Shown: positions 18,490-27,475 of the stretch, piece by piece | Layout: every line of letters begins with the position of its first letter | Position numbering within the stretch: the stretch's first letter is position 1 | Source: Sporolactobacillus sp. Y61 | GTDB lineage: Bacteria > Bacillota > Bacilli > Bacillales > Sporolactobacillaceae | DNA: 64,000 nt | Direction of reading: 5' to 3' | NCBI RefSeq assembly: GCF_040529185.1 | Contig: NZ_CP159510.1 | Coordinates: 1,364,001-1,428,000 of the forward strand | Made by a program: the position numbers and the translations under genes | Notes under the pieces: generated by a model | Told to the model about the DNA's origin: nothing | The model's database searches: none | The model's input: the letters and a program-made list of their open reading frames with translations, nothing else

Positions 18490-20025
18490 TCAGGCACCGT
18501 CCAGATGCGACAGCACATCCCGAACATAACCTTCGTAGGGTTCAAAACGTTTTCCGGCTTCGAGAACTTCTCTGACAAGCTGCTTTTCATCGTGCCTGAT
18601 CAGGTCACGCACCAGTCCGGCCATAATTTCGGAAAGCGTTTGTTCAAGTTGACTGACGTAAGTGCTGAGCCACTCACTTTTCAGATACAGGAGTGATTCA
18701 TTTTTATAATGGATGGCCAGAGTGATGAATTGTCCCGCTTTTCTTTCTGCGGACTGATCCGATTGATGAAGACGTGTCGATTTATGAACAAATTCAAGCA
18801 GATCACAGGATATCTGAGCGTTGAGCATGACAGCTTCCCGTGTGGTCATCAATATATGGCGCGCCGAGGGATCAGGATGATCCCGGAATATTTTATTCAG
18901 ATGGGCAATCCAGACACGCAGGTAGTTTCTCGCCCGGGTTTCCGAAAACTCCGGCATCAGCCACCGGATGATCTGCCGGCGCGAAGCCGTGCCTCCGTGC
19001 ATGGCGAGAACCAGAAGCAGTTCATCAGCATGACGCTGGTGCCATTTACCGGTGACTGATGTTCCATTCCACGTGACAGAGAAGGGTCCGCTCATCACCC
19101 GAATATCCAAATGGTGCGTATATTGGTCCTCAACCTGCTTCAGACTTTCCTGAATCATATGGCGCAGGTCCATCAGCAGTTCTTCATGCTCGGGTGACTG
19201 CGTTTTTGAGGGAGATGATTCAGTCTCCCGGATAAACTGCTGAATCATACTTGCTGCGACTTCAGGATTATCCAGAACGATGTGGCGTGCGGCACCGGGA
19301 ACGATGTAGAGCCTGCTGCCGGCAATCAGCATGGAGAAGGCGATCTGCATCTTGATTTGCAGATCATATTCATATTCTCCGACGAGTAGAAGAGTCGGTA
19401 AATGAAGGGATTTTAATTCGTTCAGGAAAAAGTAGTTACGGCTTTCGTTCATCTGTCTGCAAAGATTCATGCAGTCAAGGAACGTCTGGGTGGTGATACG
19501 ATTAAAGGTGTTTCTGATGTATCTGAATTTGGATGGGGTCACCGGGTACGTGGACATAAGGATGATTTTGCTGGCAAGAAGCCTGCGATCGGTGTGGATC
19601 AGCTGCGAAAACAGCTGATACCAGGGATCAAAAGTTCCTCTGGGCATAAACCACGGTGTTGAAATAAGAGACAAAGACTGAACCTTTAAACGGCAGGCGT
19701 TTGCAACCAGAATGGCAAGGAGTCCGCCAAAATCATCACCGATGATATGTATTTTTTCCAGGCCAAGAGAATGAATGACGGTAACCGCTTCATCCACCAG
19801 CCTGTTACATGTGACACGGTGCACCTGACTGTCCGTCGTTCTGCCATGACCAAAAAAATCGTAGGTGACGATATTGAACCGATTTTTCCAATATGTGATG
19901 AGAGGGTCCCACATCTGGCAGTTTTCCGCTAATTCATGAATCAGGAACAGAGTGGGCAATTGATTACTGACAAAGTGAACCTCTGCGTGCAGGGTATAAT
20001 CATCGAACGGGATGGCTGTCATCAC
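18490..20025 (-). CDS. Alpha/beta-hydrolase fold fused to a SARP-like winged-helix/BTAD regulator (Asp at nucleophile position)
   Basis: 511 residues. Residues 1-270 form an alpha/beta-hydrolase fold with FLIHELAENCQMWDPLI and TYDFFGHGRTTDS. The nucleophile elbow is GDDFGG (96-101), with Asp98 where Ser normally stands. GAARHIVLDNPE keeps the catalytic-type His. Residues about 320-420 look like a winged helix (LLLVLAMHGGTASRRQIIRWL, then ARNYLRVWIAHLNKIF). The C-terminus is helical like a bacterial transcriptional activator domain. I infer a ligand-sensing transcription factor. Asp nucleophiles occur in epoxide hydrolases and dehalogenases, so residual catalysis is possible. An ATG at 20022 is an alternative start. 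It diverges from a paralogue at 20209 and lies next to the lasso exporter. Confidence 0.72.
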   Translation of the reverse strand: MMTAIPFDDYTLHAEVHFVSNQLPTLFLIHELAENCQMWDPLITYWKNRFNIVTYDFFGHGRTTDSQVHRVTCNRLVDEAVTVIHSLGLEKIHIIGDDFGGLLAILVANACRLKVQSLSLISTPWFMPRGTFDPWYQLFSQLIHTDRRLLASKIILMSTYPVTPSKFRYIRNTFNRITTQTFLDCMNLCRQMNESRNYFFLNELKSLHLPTLLLVGEYEYDLQIKMQIAFSMLIAGSRLYIVPGAARHIVLDNPEVAASMIQQFIRETESSPSKTQSPEHEELLMDLRHMIQESLKQVEDQYTHHLDIRVMSGPFSVTWNGTSVTGKWHQRHADELLLVLAMHGGTASRRQIIRWLMPEFSETRARNYLRVWIAHLNKIFRDHPDPSARHILMTTREAVMLNAQISCDLLEFVHKSTRLHQSDQSAERKAGQFITLAIHYKNESLLYLKSEWLSTYVSQLEQTLSEIMAGLVRDLIRHDEKQLVREVLEAGKRFEPYEGYVRDVLSHLDGA

Positions 20026-20043
20026 TCATCGCCCCTTTTCTCC

Positions 20044-20059
20044 TAGGTCTAAGGACCTA
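20044..20059. promoter_or_regulatory. Candidate operator between divergent regulator paralogues
   Basis: Perfect inverted repeat TAGGTC-TAAG-GACCTA. It sits 19 bp upstream of the minus-strand regulator start, just downstream of a minus-strand TACAAT-like -10. Part of the half-site recurs at AGACCT near 20084. Autoregulation is inferred. Confidence 0.45.
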
Positions 20060-20208
20060 TAATTCTATTGTATCACGTCATCAGACCTGTTACTATAGAG
20101 GGAAATGATATTTACTAAGATTGTTGCATTGCGTTTACAAAATGTTCAGATTTTGATCAGACAGTTTCTTTATTATGAGTTAAAGAACTGAAATGAGCGT
20201 GATGACCG

Positions 20209-21720
20209 ATGACCATGTTGAAAATAGACGATTACAAACTGCATTTCGAATATCACTTTACTGATCCACATCTGCCGACACTCCTCCTGATTCACGAGCT
20301 GTGTCTTGACGGGTCGATGTGGGACGGGCTGATCAGTCACTGGGGATCTGCCTTCAACGTGGTCACCTACGATATGTTCGGGCACGGTCGGACGACAGAC
20401 AGTGAAAAAAAGGTAACCTCTTTCCGGCTGCTGAAAGAATTGTCCGTTCTGATTCATACCCTTCATTTAAAACACATTCATCTCGTCGGAGCGCATGCGG
20501 GCGGTCTGCTGGCTATTCTGGCTGCACGTACTTTTCCCGAGTCGATCGTTTCACTTTCCCTCCTCTCCGTGCCCTATTTTTACCCGAAAGACATTTTAAC
20601 CCGTTCTTATCAGGAAATGACACGAATATACAGGGCAGACAGAGCGCTTTTATCCCAAATATGGGTGGCAACTTCTGTATTTCCGGTGACCCGGAACAAG
20701 ACAAATTACATCGTCCGGGCTTTCAGACGTCTGAAGGGACAGACTTTTCTCGATCTTCTGGGTCTGTGTCATGCCATCATCCGTTCACGGGCCTTTGCTT
20801 TGATGGATGAGCTCAAGAGCTTAAATGTACCGGTTCTGATTCTGATCTGTGAGAAAAATTTACTGATACCGAAAGAGCTGCACATGGTTTTTTCTACTTT
20901 TGTTCCGGACAGCAGTGTATTTGTCGTACCGGAAACTTCGTGGCTGATGGCACTTGACCGACCCGAGAGAGTGGCGGATCTCATCAGGTCTTTTATTACC
21001 CAAAAGCAGGTGGCACTCCCCAAGCCGTTATTGATCAATCATAATGAAGCTTTTATGGAAATGCGTGAAACTCTGCAGGCTGCTCTTTCTGAAAGTATGA
21101 ATAAGAGACAGCATGTTCTGAAAATCCGGTCAATGGAGGGCCATTTCCGTGTGATGTGGAATCAGCAGGAAGTGGCGGGTGAGTGGAGCAGACGGCATGC
21201 GATGGAACTGATCATCTATCTTGCAGTTCACCATGGTGTGGCAGCAAGGGATCAGATTATTGATGCCTTACTGCCGGATCTCCCGGTGGACATTGCCCGG
21301 CAGCATCTGCGTGTCCGGCTGTCTCATCTTCGAAAGATTTTCCATAACCATTCGGATCCGGCTGTACATCATCTGCTAGTCACGACACGAAGTGCAGTAA
21401 GGATAAATGGCCTGGTCACCTGTGATGTCCTGGATTTTTTTAATTTTTTGAAACGATTACAGAACGAAGAGGCAGCTCTTGCGGTTCGTACCGGCTGGTT
21501 TTTTCATGTTGCGGAACTCTATCATCCCGGCTGCCTGGACTATATCGGCAGCCAGTGGCTTGAAAAGAGGATATCCAGGGCTAGACCGACATTAGCCGGG
21601 ATCATGTCTTTGCTGGTTCACCAGATTCTGCATCACGGGGATAAGCTGCTTGCCATGAAAGTTCTGAAGGCGGGTAAGCCTTTTGAATCTGTTAAACAGG
21701 GTGCTGCAAAGAAAAAATAG
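20209..21720 (+). CDS. Alpha/beta-hydrolase fold fused to a SARP-like regulator, catalytically degenerate paralogue
   Basis: 503 residues, clearly paralogous to the divergent gene at 18490-20025 along its whole length (LLIHELCLDGSMWDGLISHW; TYDMFGHGRTTDS; LSHLRKIFHNHSDPAVHHLL). The nucleophile elbow reads GAHAGG (94-99), with His96 replacing Ser. The region where the catalytic His should lie reads PETSWLMALDRPE, so the triad is lost. The C-terminal half has the winged helix (ELIIYLAVHHGVAARDQIID) and a helical BTAD-like tail. It is probably a non-catalytic sensor-regulator. Adjacency to the lasso genes suggests, but does not prove, control of them. Confidence 0.72.
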   Translation: MTMLKIDDYKLHFEYHFTDPHLPTLLLIHELCLDGSMWDGLISHWGSAFNVVTYDMFGHGRTTDSEKKVTSFRLLKELSVLIHTLHLKHIHLVGAHAGGLLAILAARTFPESIVSLSLLSVPYFYPKDILTRSYQEMTRIYRADRALLSQIWVATSVFPVTRNKTNYIVRAFRRLKGQTFLDLLGLCHAIIRSRAFALMDELKSLNVPVLILICEKNLLIPKELHMVFSTFVPDSSVFVVPETSWLMALDRPERVADLIRSFITQKQVALPKPLLINHNEAFMEMRETLQAALSESMNKRQHVLKIRSMEGHFRVMWNQQEVAGEWSRRHAMELIIYLAVHHGVAARDQIIDALLPDLPVDIARQHLRVRLSHLRKIFHNHSDPAVHHLLVTTRSAVRINGLVTCDVLDFFNFLKRLQNEEAALAVRTGWFFHVAELYHPGCLDYIGSQWLEKRISRARPTLAGIMSLLVHQILHHGDKLLAMKVLKAGKPFESVKQGAAKKK

Positions 21721-21781
21721 GTGAATGAAACAGGCAAGATCTGACTCTGGCGTATTGATCGAGGCCATTTACCGGCGCTTG

Positions 21782-22278
21782 TCAGCCGCACCAGACGATG
21801 ACCCGGTAAGGTACTGTCCGGGCGGGAATGCTTTTAGTTGCAGGGCCGTATATTACGATCAGATCATGGTTTCCGGGGTACCCGGTGAAGTCCAGTCCGT
21901 TTGTCAGACGAATCAGGGTCTGGGGGAAAGAGTGAGTTGCAGCAGTCCATCCCGGCTGATCAACTGCTCATTGAAGAAATCGACTTTTACCTGCTGATCG
22001 GGCTCTTCTCTCACGATAACGAGCGCCCGGTATTGCGGCGGATAGATCAGCGGAACCGGTGCATTTCCGTCGTAATATCCGGTCAACGTGTCACCATTTG
22101 CGAGACCGGCACCGTTAACGACATACGTATCGGGCGAAACCACAAAATGAACGACGTTTTCCTGCTGCTGAACAATGATAATCTTATAGCACCCCTGTGT
22201 TTCTTCGTTCTGACCTATTGGGAAATCCATGACAGCGGTGACCACTCCGCGGAATGCCAGCCATTGAACCGTATTCAT
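21782..22278 (-). pseudogene. Conserved hypothetical protein, interrupted by one frameshift
   Basis: An ORF from ATG 22278 with a GAGGGA ribosome site encodes 121 residues (CYKIIIVQQQENVVHFVVSP, GYYDGNAPVPLIYPPQYRAL). It ends at TGA 21913. The next frame continues with a matching sequence, QTLIRLTNGLDFTGYPGNHD then LIVIYGPATKSIPA, to a stop at 21782. Adding one base to the 5-base G run at 21922-21926 joins the two into about 165 residues. The protein resembles uncharacterised proteins of spore-forming Bacilli as I recall them; function unknown. The break may be a sequencing error. Confidence 0.6.
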
Positions 22279-22383
22279 ATCGATCCCTCGCGTCTTTGTG
22301 ATGGGGCGATGACTTATTCCTACTTTATGTCATTCGGCCGGATTGATGACGCATTTGTTTACAGGGATCGATGCGTTCATTTT

Positions 22384-23379
22384 TCAGGTTGATTGTCGTT
22401 TAACCAGCACCGGGGCAAAAAGGATATGCTGTTTCTGCAAGGCAGGACGGCTGATCTGGGAAACAATTAATTCCATCGTCCTGCGGCACATGTCTTCCAG
22501 CGGTTGGTCGATTGAGGTTAATTCCGGCGAAACAATCTCCGACATAATGGTGTTATCGAATCCAATAATCGCAACGTCTTCAGGGATCCGAAGCCCCTTT
22601 GATTTTGCTTCCAAAATCGCGCCGATAGCCAGGACATCATTATAGCCAAAAATTGCCGAAGGAGGAGGCTGCAGTTGAGACAGCTTTGCAAAAGCTTTAC
22701 GGCCTTCACTGATTGATGACTTCGCACAGATGACGTAATCAGCCGAAAAATCCAGATCGTGTTTTCTAAGTGTATCTGTATATCCTCTTAATCTTTCTTT
22801 GCTCTGGTTTCCTTCTTCAAGGATCAGGGCAATATGCCGGTGCCCCAGTCCGGCTAAATACTTTATAGCGATACGTGACCCTGAATAATCGTCAACAGAG
22901 ACAGAATTGACATTTAACCCATAAACATCATTGGATGAAACGAATACCAGTGGTTTGGATGAAGGAATAATCGAATGGAGAGCGGGTTCATCCAGATTAG
23001 TCGAACTAATGACCAGTCCATCTATACCTTTTTGAAGCAGTGACTGGATATCGTTTATCGCTTTCTGTTTTGAATAATCTGTATTGCAGACGGTTAAGTC
23101 GTATCCGCAGTCACGCGCAGATGCCAGCATCTCTTTTGCCATTGCCGCAAAAAAAGGGTTCGTAATATCAGGGATAAGCAAACCGATCGTATTTGTCTGT
23201 CTTTTTGACAGACCGGAGGCATTTTTATTGGGTAAATAACCCGTTTCCCTTATGATCTGATGGATCTTTTGTTGCGTCTTTTGACTGATTTTACCGGTCC
23301 TGTTGATCACTTTAGAAACCGTAGCGGTCGATACACCGGCTTGCCGGGCAATATCATAAATAGTTATTTTTCTGTCCAT
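22384..23379 (-). CDS. LacI-family transcriptional regulator
   Basis: 331 residues from ATG 23379, chosen because AGGAGG lies 9 nt upstream and the LacI helix-turn-helix begins at once: KITIYDIARQAGVSTATVSK then VINRTGKISQKT. The hinge and a periplasmic-binding-like sensor domain follow, including NTIGLLIPDITNPFFAAMAK. A longer in-frame extension to 23490 adds residues with no family match. It diverges from the sugar porter at 24034, so it most likely represses that transporter in response to a sugar or polyol; the effector is unknown. Confidence 0.9.
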   Translation of the reverse strand: MDRKITIYDIARQAGVSTATVSKVINRTGKISQKTQQKIHQIIRETGYLPNKNASGLSKRQTNTIGLLIPDITNPFFAAMAKEMLASARDCGYDLTVCNTDYSKQKAINDIQSLLQKGIDGLVISSTNLDEPALHSIIPSSKPLVFVSSNDVYGLNVNSVSVDDYSGSRIAIKYLAGLGHRHIALILEEGNQSKERLRGYTDTLRKHDLDFSADYVICAKSSISEGRKAFAKLSQLQPPPSAIFGYNDVLAIGAILEAKSKGLRIPEDVAIIGFDNTIMSEIVSPELTSIDQPLEDMCRRTMELIVSQISRPALQKQHILFAPVLVKRQST

Positions 23380-23525
23380 CGTGGTTGTCCTCCTGCCCTG
23401 ATTGGAAAATGCATGCTCATGGTAAAAACGGGACATTTTCTCCAGTGAATGAAGAATACGCCGGGGTTGCCTGGTCATGCCTTTCCGCACATTTCACCGA
23501 ATATCAATAAAGTGAAACTTCAATC

Positions 23526-23552
23526 AGTGGGGGATTTTCTTCATCCCCCACT
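23526..23552. repeat. Perfect inverted repeat (hairpin)
   Basis: AGTGGGGGAT and ATCCCCCACT form a 10-bp perfect stem around a 7-nt TTTCTTC loop. There is no T-tract in either direction, so it is not a standard terminator. It could be a subterminal hairpin left by an IS200/IS605-type element or a structured operator. Confidence 0.45.
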
Positions 23553-23795
23553 AAGACTGCTCGTTGAACTCATCGAGCTGCTGCGGGCAAGTTATCCCTG
23601 CCCGGAAGAATGTTTGTTTACAGGATAAAGTTAACCGATTACCTCCAACCATCTGAATTTTATAAAACGACAGTCAGGATGTCAAGCATTTTTTTCGGAA
23701 ATCAGGCGCATTTTCAGGGGGAAAATATAGTAAATCGGGGGACCTGATTTTGAATATTTCCAATGGATGGCATGCTGCAAACGCTAACCCGAATG

Positions 23796-23824
23796 TTGAC
23801 ATTCTGCAAAACTAGTGAAACAAT
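23796..23824 (+). promoter_or_regulatory. Candidate promoter of the sugar porter
   Basis: TTGACA (23796-23801), 17-bp spacer, AACAAT (23819-23824). The -35 is perfect and the -10 matches four of six. It lies 210 bp upstream of the porter gene and just downstream of a possible LacI-type half operator. Confidence 0.4.
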
Positions 23825-24033
23825 CAAGTATGAAGGGAACAAAGAACCTGTTCGTGGTATTTCTTTTACGCCGGATTCTTTGATAAAAAAATCACATATT
23901 CATTCTGATGCATTCTGATATCTGGAGGGAGAAAGATCGATTGAATGACTGAATTACGCCTCATAGGGAAACCGGTTACCTCTTCAACTGACAGAGCTTA
24001 ACCTGGTAATATAAGAAAGGATGTCTATTTGTC

Positions 24034-25455
24034 ATGTATAATCAGTCCAGTGCAGAACCTGTCAAGTCGCACAGAAAGAACAGTGCAGCGATCAAAAATT
24101 TGAAGCGAATTGCTGCCCTGTCTACATTTGGCGGGTTGCTTTTCGGAATCGATACGGGTGTTATAAATGGCGCCCTGGTCTTTATGAAATTACCTGAAGA
24201 ATTAAATTTAAACTCAACCAATGAAGGGTTAGTGACGAGCAGCATCACACTGGGAGCAGCTCTGGGGGCTGTTACCGCAGGCTATCTGTCTGATCGATTT
24301 GGACGACGCCGGGTTCTGTTTTACCTTTCATTTGTGTTTCTTGCTTTTACCGCCGCCTGTTCCATCGCACCGAACGCCTGGGCGATGATCATTTTTCGCT
24401 TTTTGCTTGGCTTGGCAGTTGGCGGTGCATCAGTTGTCGTACCCACTTACTTGTCGGAATTGTCCACGCCCTCCATCCGGGGACGTTTGGTCTCGCAGAA
24501 TGAACTGATGATTACGGGCGGGCAGTTGCTGGCTTTTACTGTTAATGCCATTCTCGGGACATCTTTTGCTTCTTATACCGGTATCTGGCGCTGGATGATT
24601 GCCTTTGGGATGATCCCTTCACTCTGCCTGCTCGTGGGCATGCTCATTGTCCCTGAATCCCCAAGGTGGATGGTCATGAAGGGCTGTGTTGACAAAGCTT
24701 CGGAAACATTAAGCAAGGTACGTGAAACATCGGAAGAAGTGGGCCATGAAATCAGCCAGATCCGGACGACACTCAATCAGGCCGGAAAAACGAAACAGGC
24801 CGGATTTCGCGATCTGAGGATCCCCTGGATTCGCCGGCTGGTGTTAATTGGAACCGGAATTGGCATCATGCAGCAAATCATCGGGATTAATATCATGATG
24901 TATTATGGGACAACGATACTTATGGAATCCGGTTTTGGTCACTCCGCCGCGCTGATTGCCAATATATTCAATGGCGTTGTTTCGGTTCTGGCAACCTATA
25001 CAGGTATGAGACTGATGAATCGCGTTAACCGAAGAAAGATGCTGCTGACGGGTATCACCGGAACAGGTATCTCCCTTGTTGCCATTGCATGGATTTCCCA
25101 CGCGCTCGTTCAATCCCCGCTTCTGCCTTATCTGGTCATTTTGACAACGATGATTTTCTTAGGATTTTTTCAGGGGTGCATTTCACCAACTACCTGGCTG
25201 CTTATGTCAGAAATTTTCCCTCAGAAACTTCGCGGGCTGGGTATGGGCGTTGCAACCTTCTTCCTTTGGATAAGTAATTTTCTGGTGGGGGCCTTTTTCC
25301 CGGTTCTTTTAGCAAATATCGGCCTCTCACAGACATTTATTGTTTTTGTCGCCTGCAACATGGCCTCTTACCTGTTTGCCTGGAAATTTGTCCCGGAAAC
25401 ACGGGGAAAGTCCCTGGAACAGATCCAGGTCAACAGCTCGATGCTGAAGCGATGA
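24034..25455 (+). CDS. MFS sugar/polyol:proton symporter (sugar porter family)
   Basis: 473 residues with 12 predicted transmembrane segments. Sugar-porter signatures are present: GGLLFGIDTGVINGAL in TM1, DRFGRRRVL between TM2 and TM3, RFLLGLAVGGASVVVPTYLS, PESPRWMVMKG, and the C-terminal VPETRGKSLEQI. It resembles the inositol/arabinose/galactose porters of Bacillus (IolT, AraE, CsbC), and the substrate cannot be chosen from sequence alone. The divergent LacI-type gene is the probable regulator. No sugar catabolic genes follow, so imported sugar must feed pathways encoded elsewhere. Confidence 0.9.
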   Translation: MYNQSSAEPVKSHRKNSAAIKNLKRIAALSTFGGLLFGIDTGVINGALVFMKLPEELNLNSTNEGLVTSSITLGAALGAVTAGYLSDRFGRRRVLFYLSFVFLAFTAACSIAPNAWAMIIFRFLLGLAVGGASVVVPTYLSELSTPSIRGRLVSQNELMITGGQLLAFTVNAILGTSFASYTGIWRWMIAFGMIPSLCLLVGMLIVPESPRWMVMKGCVDKASETLSKVRETSEEVGHEISQIRTTLNQAGKTKQAGFRDLRIPWIRRLVLIGTGIGIMQQIIGINIMMYYGTTILMESGFGHSAALIANIFNGVVSVLATYTGMRLMNRVNRRKMLLTGITGTGISLVAIAWISHALVQSPLLPYLVILTTMIFLGFFQGCISPTTWLLMSEIFPQKLRGLGMGVATFFLWISNFLVGAFFPVLLANIGLSQTFIVFVACNMASYLFAWKFVPETRGKSLEQIQVNSSMLKR

Positions 25456-25462
25456 GTCTCCT

Positions 25463-25600
25463 CAGCCGGCGGCGCTGCGCAGGATGGCGAGTCTGAGAAC
25501 GGAGAACCATACATCTGGTCCGGACGACAGATGAGGTATTTCAATAAGAAAAGAGAAAGCAAGAGCAGGCATGCCCGCAAACCCCATCTGCCACCTGGCC
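25463..25600 (-). pseudogene. Fragment of an EamA-family transporter gene
   Basis: About 138 bp nearly identical to part of the intact EamA gene at 27476-28366 (compare around 27707-27830). The translated piece reads WQMGFAGMPALAFSFLIEIP and then PHLSSGPDVWFSVL. It starts 8 bp after the sugar porter stop, lacks both ends and is not a gene. It is a decayed partial duplicate or a leftover of a recombination event. The rest of the 25456-25828 gap holds nothing else I can support. Confidence 0.7.
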
Positions 25601-25828
25601 GACTCCCATTTTGAATATAAAATGAATGAAGTGTTTAAACTCAATACATTCGTATCGAGTTTTTTATTCTAAAAATAGTTTAGCCCAAGCACGATCTGTA
25701 AAGATTGAGAGGGCTGAAGACACAGATGATGATGTTTAAGAACACGTGATGGATTGTCCGGAATTTGAACTAGCAAAACCGGATGATTCTCGCTGTGGCC
25801 GTTCAATCTTCAGCAGCTGCTTTCATGC

Positions 25829-27202
25829 ATGGAGTGCCTGCTGTCTCATGCAAAATTATTTTATTTTTTGGGGGGTATGATCACGACAGATACAAAAGTG
25901 AAATTAAGTAAAGATCATATCATGCTTATTATCATAGCAGGGGTGGCCTCTTATCTGGATGCTGCACTGGCCGTCAGCTTAGGCGTTTCTCTTCCTGTCT
26001 GGGCAAAGTATCTTAATCTGAACAGTTGGCTCGTTGGCTTATTGAGTACGACACTGACGGTAATGATCGCGGTTGGCGCTTTTATTGGCGGCAAATTATC
26101 TGACCAGTTTGGTCGAGTGACGGTTTTTAATATTGATATTTTCTTTGTTGCCGTTGGTTCTGCTGTTATGGTGTTTTCGGATCATTTTACCGGCCTAATG
26201 GTGGGTGCTGCGATTACTGGACTTGCTTCTGGCGCTGACTTACCGACATCATTGGCGGTTATTTCGGAACGAACTTCCAGGGAGGCCTATGGTCGGGCCA
26301 TTTCCTCGACTCAGATTTTCTGGTCGGTTGGTATTATCCTTTCTCAATTCATTGGTTTTCTTACCGCAAATTATGGAATGGGAAGTCCGAAGATTTTATT
26401 TGGCTTTATCGGTGTTATTGCTTTCGTGAACTGGAGTGTGCGCGTATTCTCTAAAAATTTGAAAACAATCGAGTCCAATCTTGTTACTTCAGTTAAAGAA
26501 GAAGACCATGAAGCAGCTGGTGAAGCCGGGGAGAAAATAAAAATCCGTGATTTATTTAAAAATAACCATTATCTCGTACCCTTAATTTTGTTAACTTTGT
26601 TTTACTTGTTTTGGAATCTACCAGCTAATACCTGGGGATCGTTTATTAACTACTTTTTGGTGACGGTTGATCATCAAAGTCAGATGTTCTCAACAATGGT
26701 AGCCATGACAGCCAATATTCTGAGTATGATCCTTGTTTTCATTTACCTCAGAATATCTGATTCAAAATATAGATACAAAGCCATGTATGCGGGAATAGCC
26801 ATTGCATTTCTGTCTTTTGCAGCTGCAGGAACTTTCAGTGGAAATTGGCAGATCTTTACGTTCGCATATATTTGTTATTGCTTAAGCACGGTTCTGTGTG
26901 GCGAGCCGATATATAAAGTTTGGTGCCAATCTTTCTATCCAGTGAATGCGAGAGCGACCATGACAGGATTTTCGTACGGTATCGTTCGAGCCTGTACAGC
27001 CGTGTTTTCAATAGCAACGCCAACACTGATGGGGTATTCGCCAAGTCTTCTCCTTTGGATCCTGATGGGATGTACCGTTATTTTTGGCCTCTGCGCGATA
27101 AGCATTGTCCAGCTCATCAGACGGTTAAATATCAGTGATCCGGCAATCAATAAGGGGGAAGTTAACGTGTTAATCAAACATTATCATCAAACAGGCGCCT
27201 GA
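25829..27202 (+). CDS. MFS transporter
   Basis: 457 residues, 12 predicted transmembrane segments with a central cytoplasmic loop rich in Glu and Lys (VTSVKEEDHEAAGEAGEKIK). GGKLSDQFGRVTVFN is the MFS loop 2-3 motif, and GLASGADLPTSLAVISE resembles metabolite:H+ symporters. The start is uncertain: ATG 25829 gives the longest form, and ATG 25877 follows a GGGGGG run too closely for normal spacing. It is AT-richer than its neighbours and stands alone between the porter and an oppositely oriented EamA gene. Substrate unknown. Confidence 0.8.
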   Translation: MECLLSHAKLFYFLGGMITTDTKVKLSKDHIMLIIIAGVASYLDAALAVSLGVSLPVWAKYLNLNSWLVGLLSTTLTVMIAVGAFIGGKLSDQFGRVTVFNIDIFFVAVGSAVMVFSDHFTGLMVGAAITGLASGADLPTSLAVISERTSREAYGRAISSTQIFWSVGIILSQFIGFLTANYGMGSPKILFGFIGVIAFVNWSVRVFSKNLKTIESNLVTSVKEEDHEAAGEAGEKIKIRDLFKNNHYLVPLILLTLFYLFWNLPANTWGSFINYFLVTVDHQSQMFSTMVAMTANILSMILVFIYLRISDSKYRYKAMYAGIAIAFLSFAAAGTFSGNWQIFTFAYICYCLSTVLCGEPIYKVWCQSFYPVNARATMTGFSYGIVRACTAVFSIATPTLMGYSPSLLLWILMGCTVIFGLCAISIVQLIRRLNISDPAINKGEVNVLIKHYHQTGA

Positions 27203-27229
27203 CTTCTTCAGACATCAACGCAAATAGAA

Positions 27230-27268
27230 TTCCGGAATCGCTGAATCATGGCGAATTCCGGATTTTTT
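27230..27268 (+). terminator. Intrinsic terminator after the MFS gene
   Basis: A CCGGAA-TCGC / GCGA-A-TTCCGG stem with one bulged A is followed by TTTTTTAATTTT, 30 bp after the MFS stop codon. Confidence 0.75.
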
Positions 27269-27475
27269 AATTTTCAGCTTCATTTCAGGTGATCATATTC
27301 TGGCAGACGCTGACGGGCCTATTCAGCTGAAACTTTATCAATGGTAGCGCTGGTAGCGCCGCCCGTGCGCTGATTCCTCTCACGATTAAAGTCAGCTGGC
27401 GGCACGTCATGAATGCTTATTCAACATGTCCATTTTTAATGAGTTCTGTAACTCTTCCGGCATGCGACTGGTGGT

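Larger units (their letters stand above)
23380..24033. other. Intergenic regulatory region between lacI-type regulator and sugar porter
   Basis: A 654-bp gap with no convincing gene. It holds a perfect hairpin at 23526-23552, a second smaller one around 23586-23607 (CGGGCA/TGCCCG), and a sigma-A-like promoter at 23796-23824. A TGCAAACGCTAAC stretch near 23775-23787 resembles half of a LacI/CcpA-type operator. An ORF continuing from the regulator to 23490 is not credible as coding. Confidence 0.5.

Noticed and set aside
22384..23490. Longer LacI-family protein starting at 23490
   Set aside because: The extra 37 residues have no family match, while ATG 23379 has an ideal ribosome site and begins the helix-turn-helix directly.
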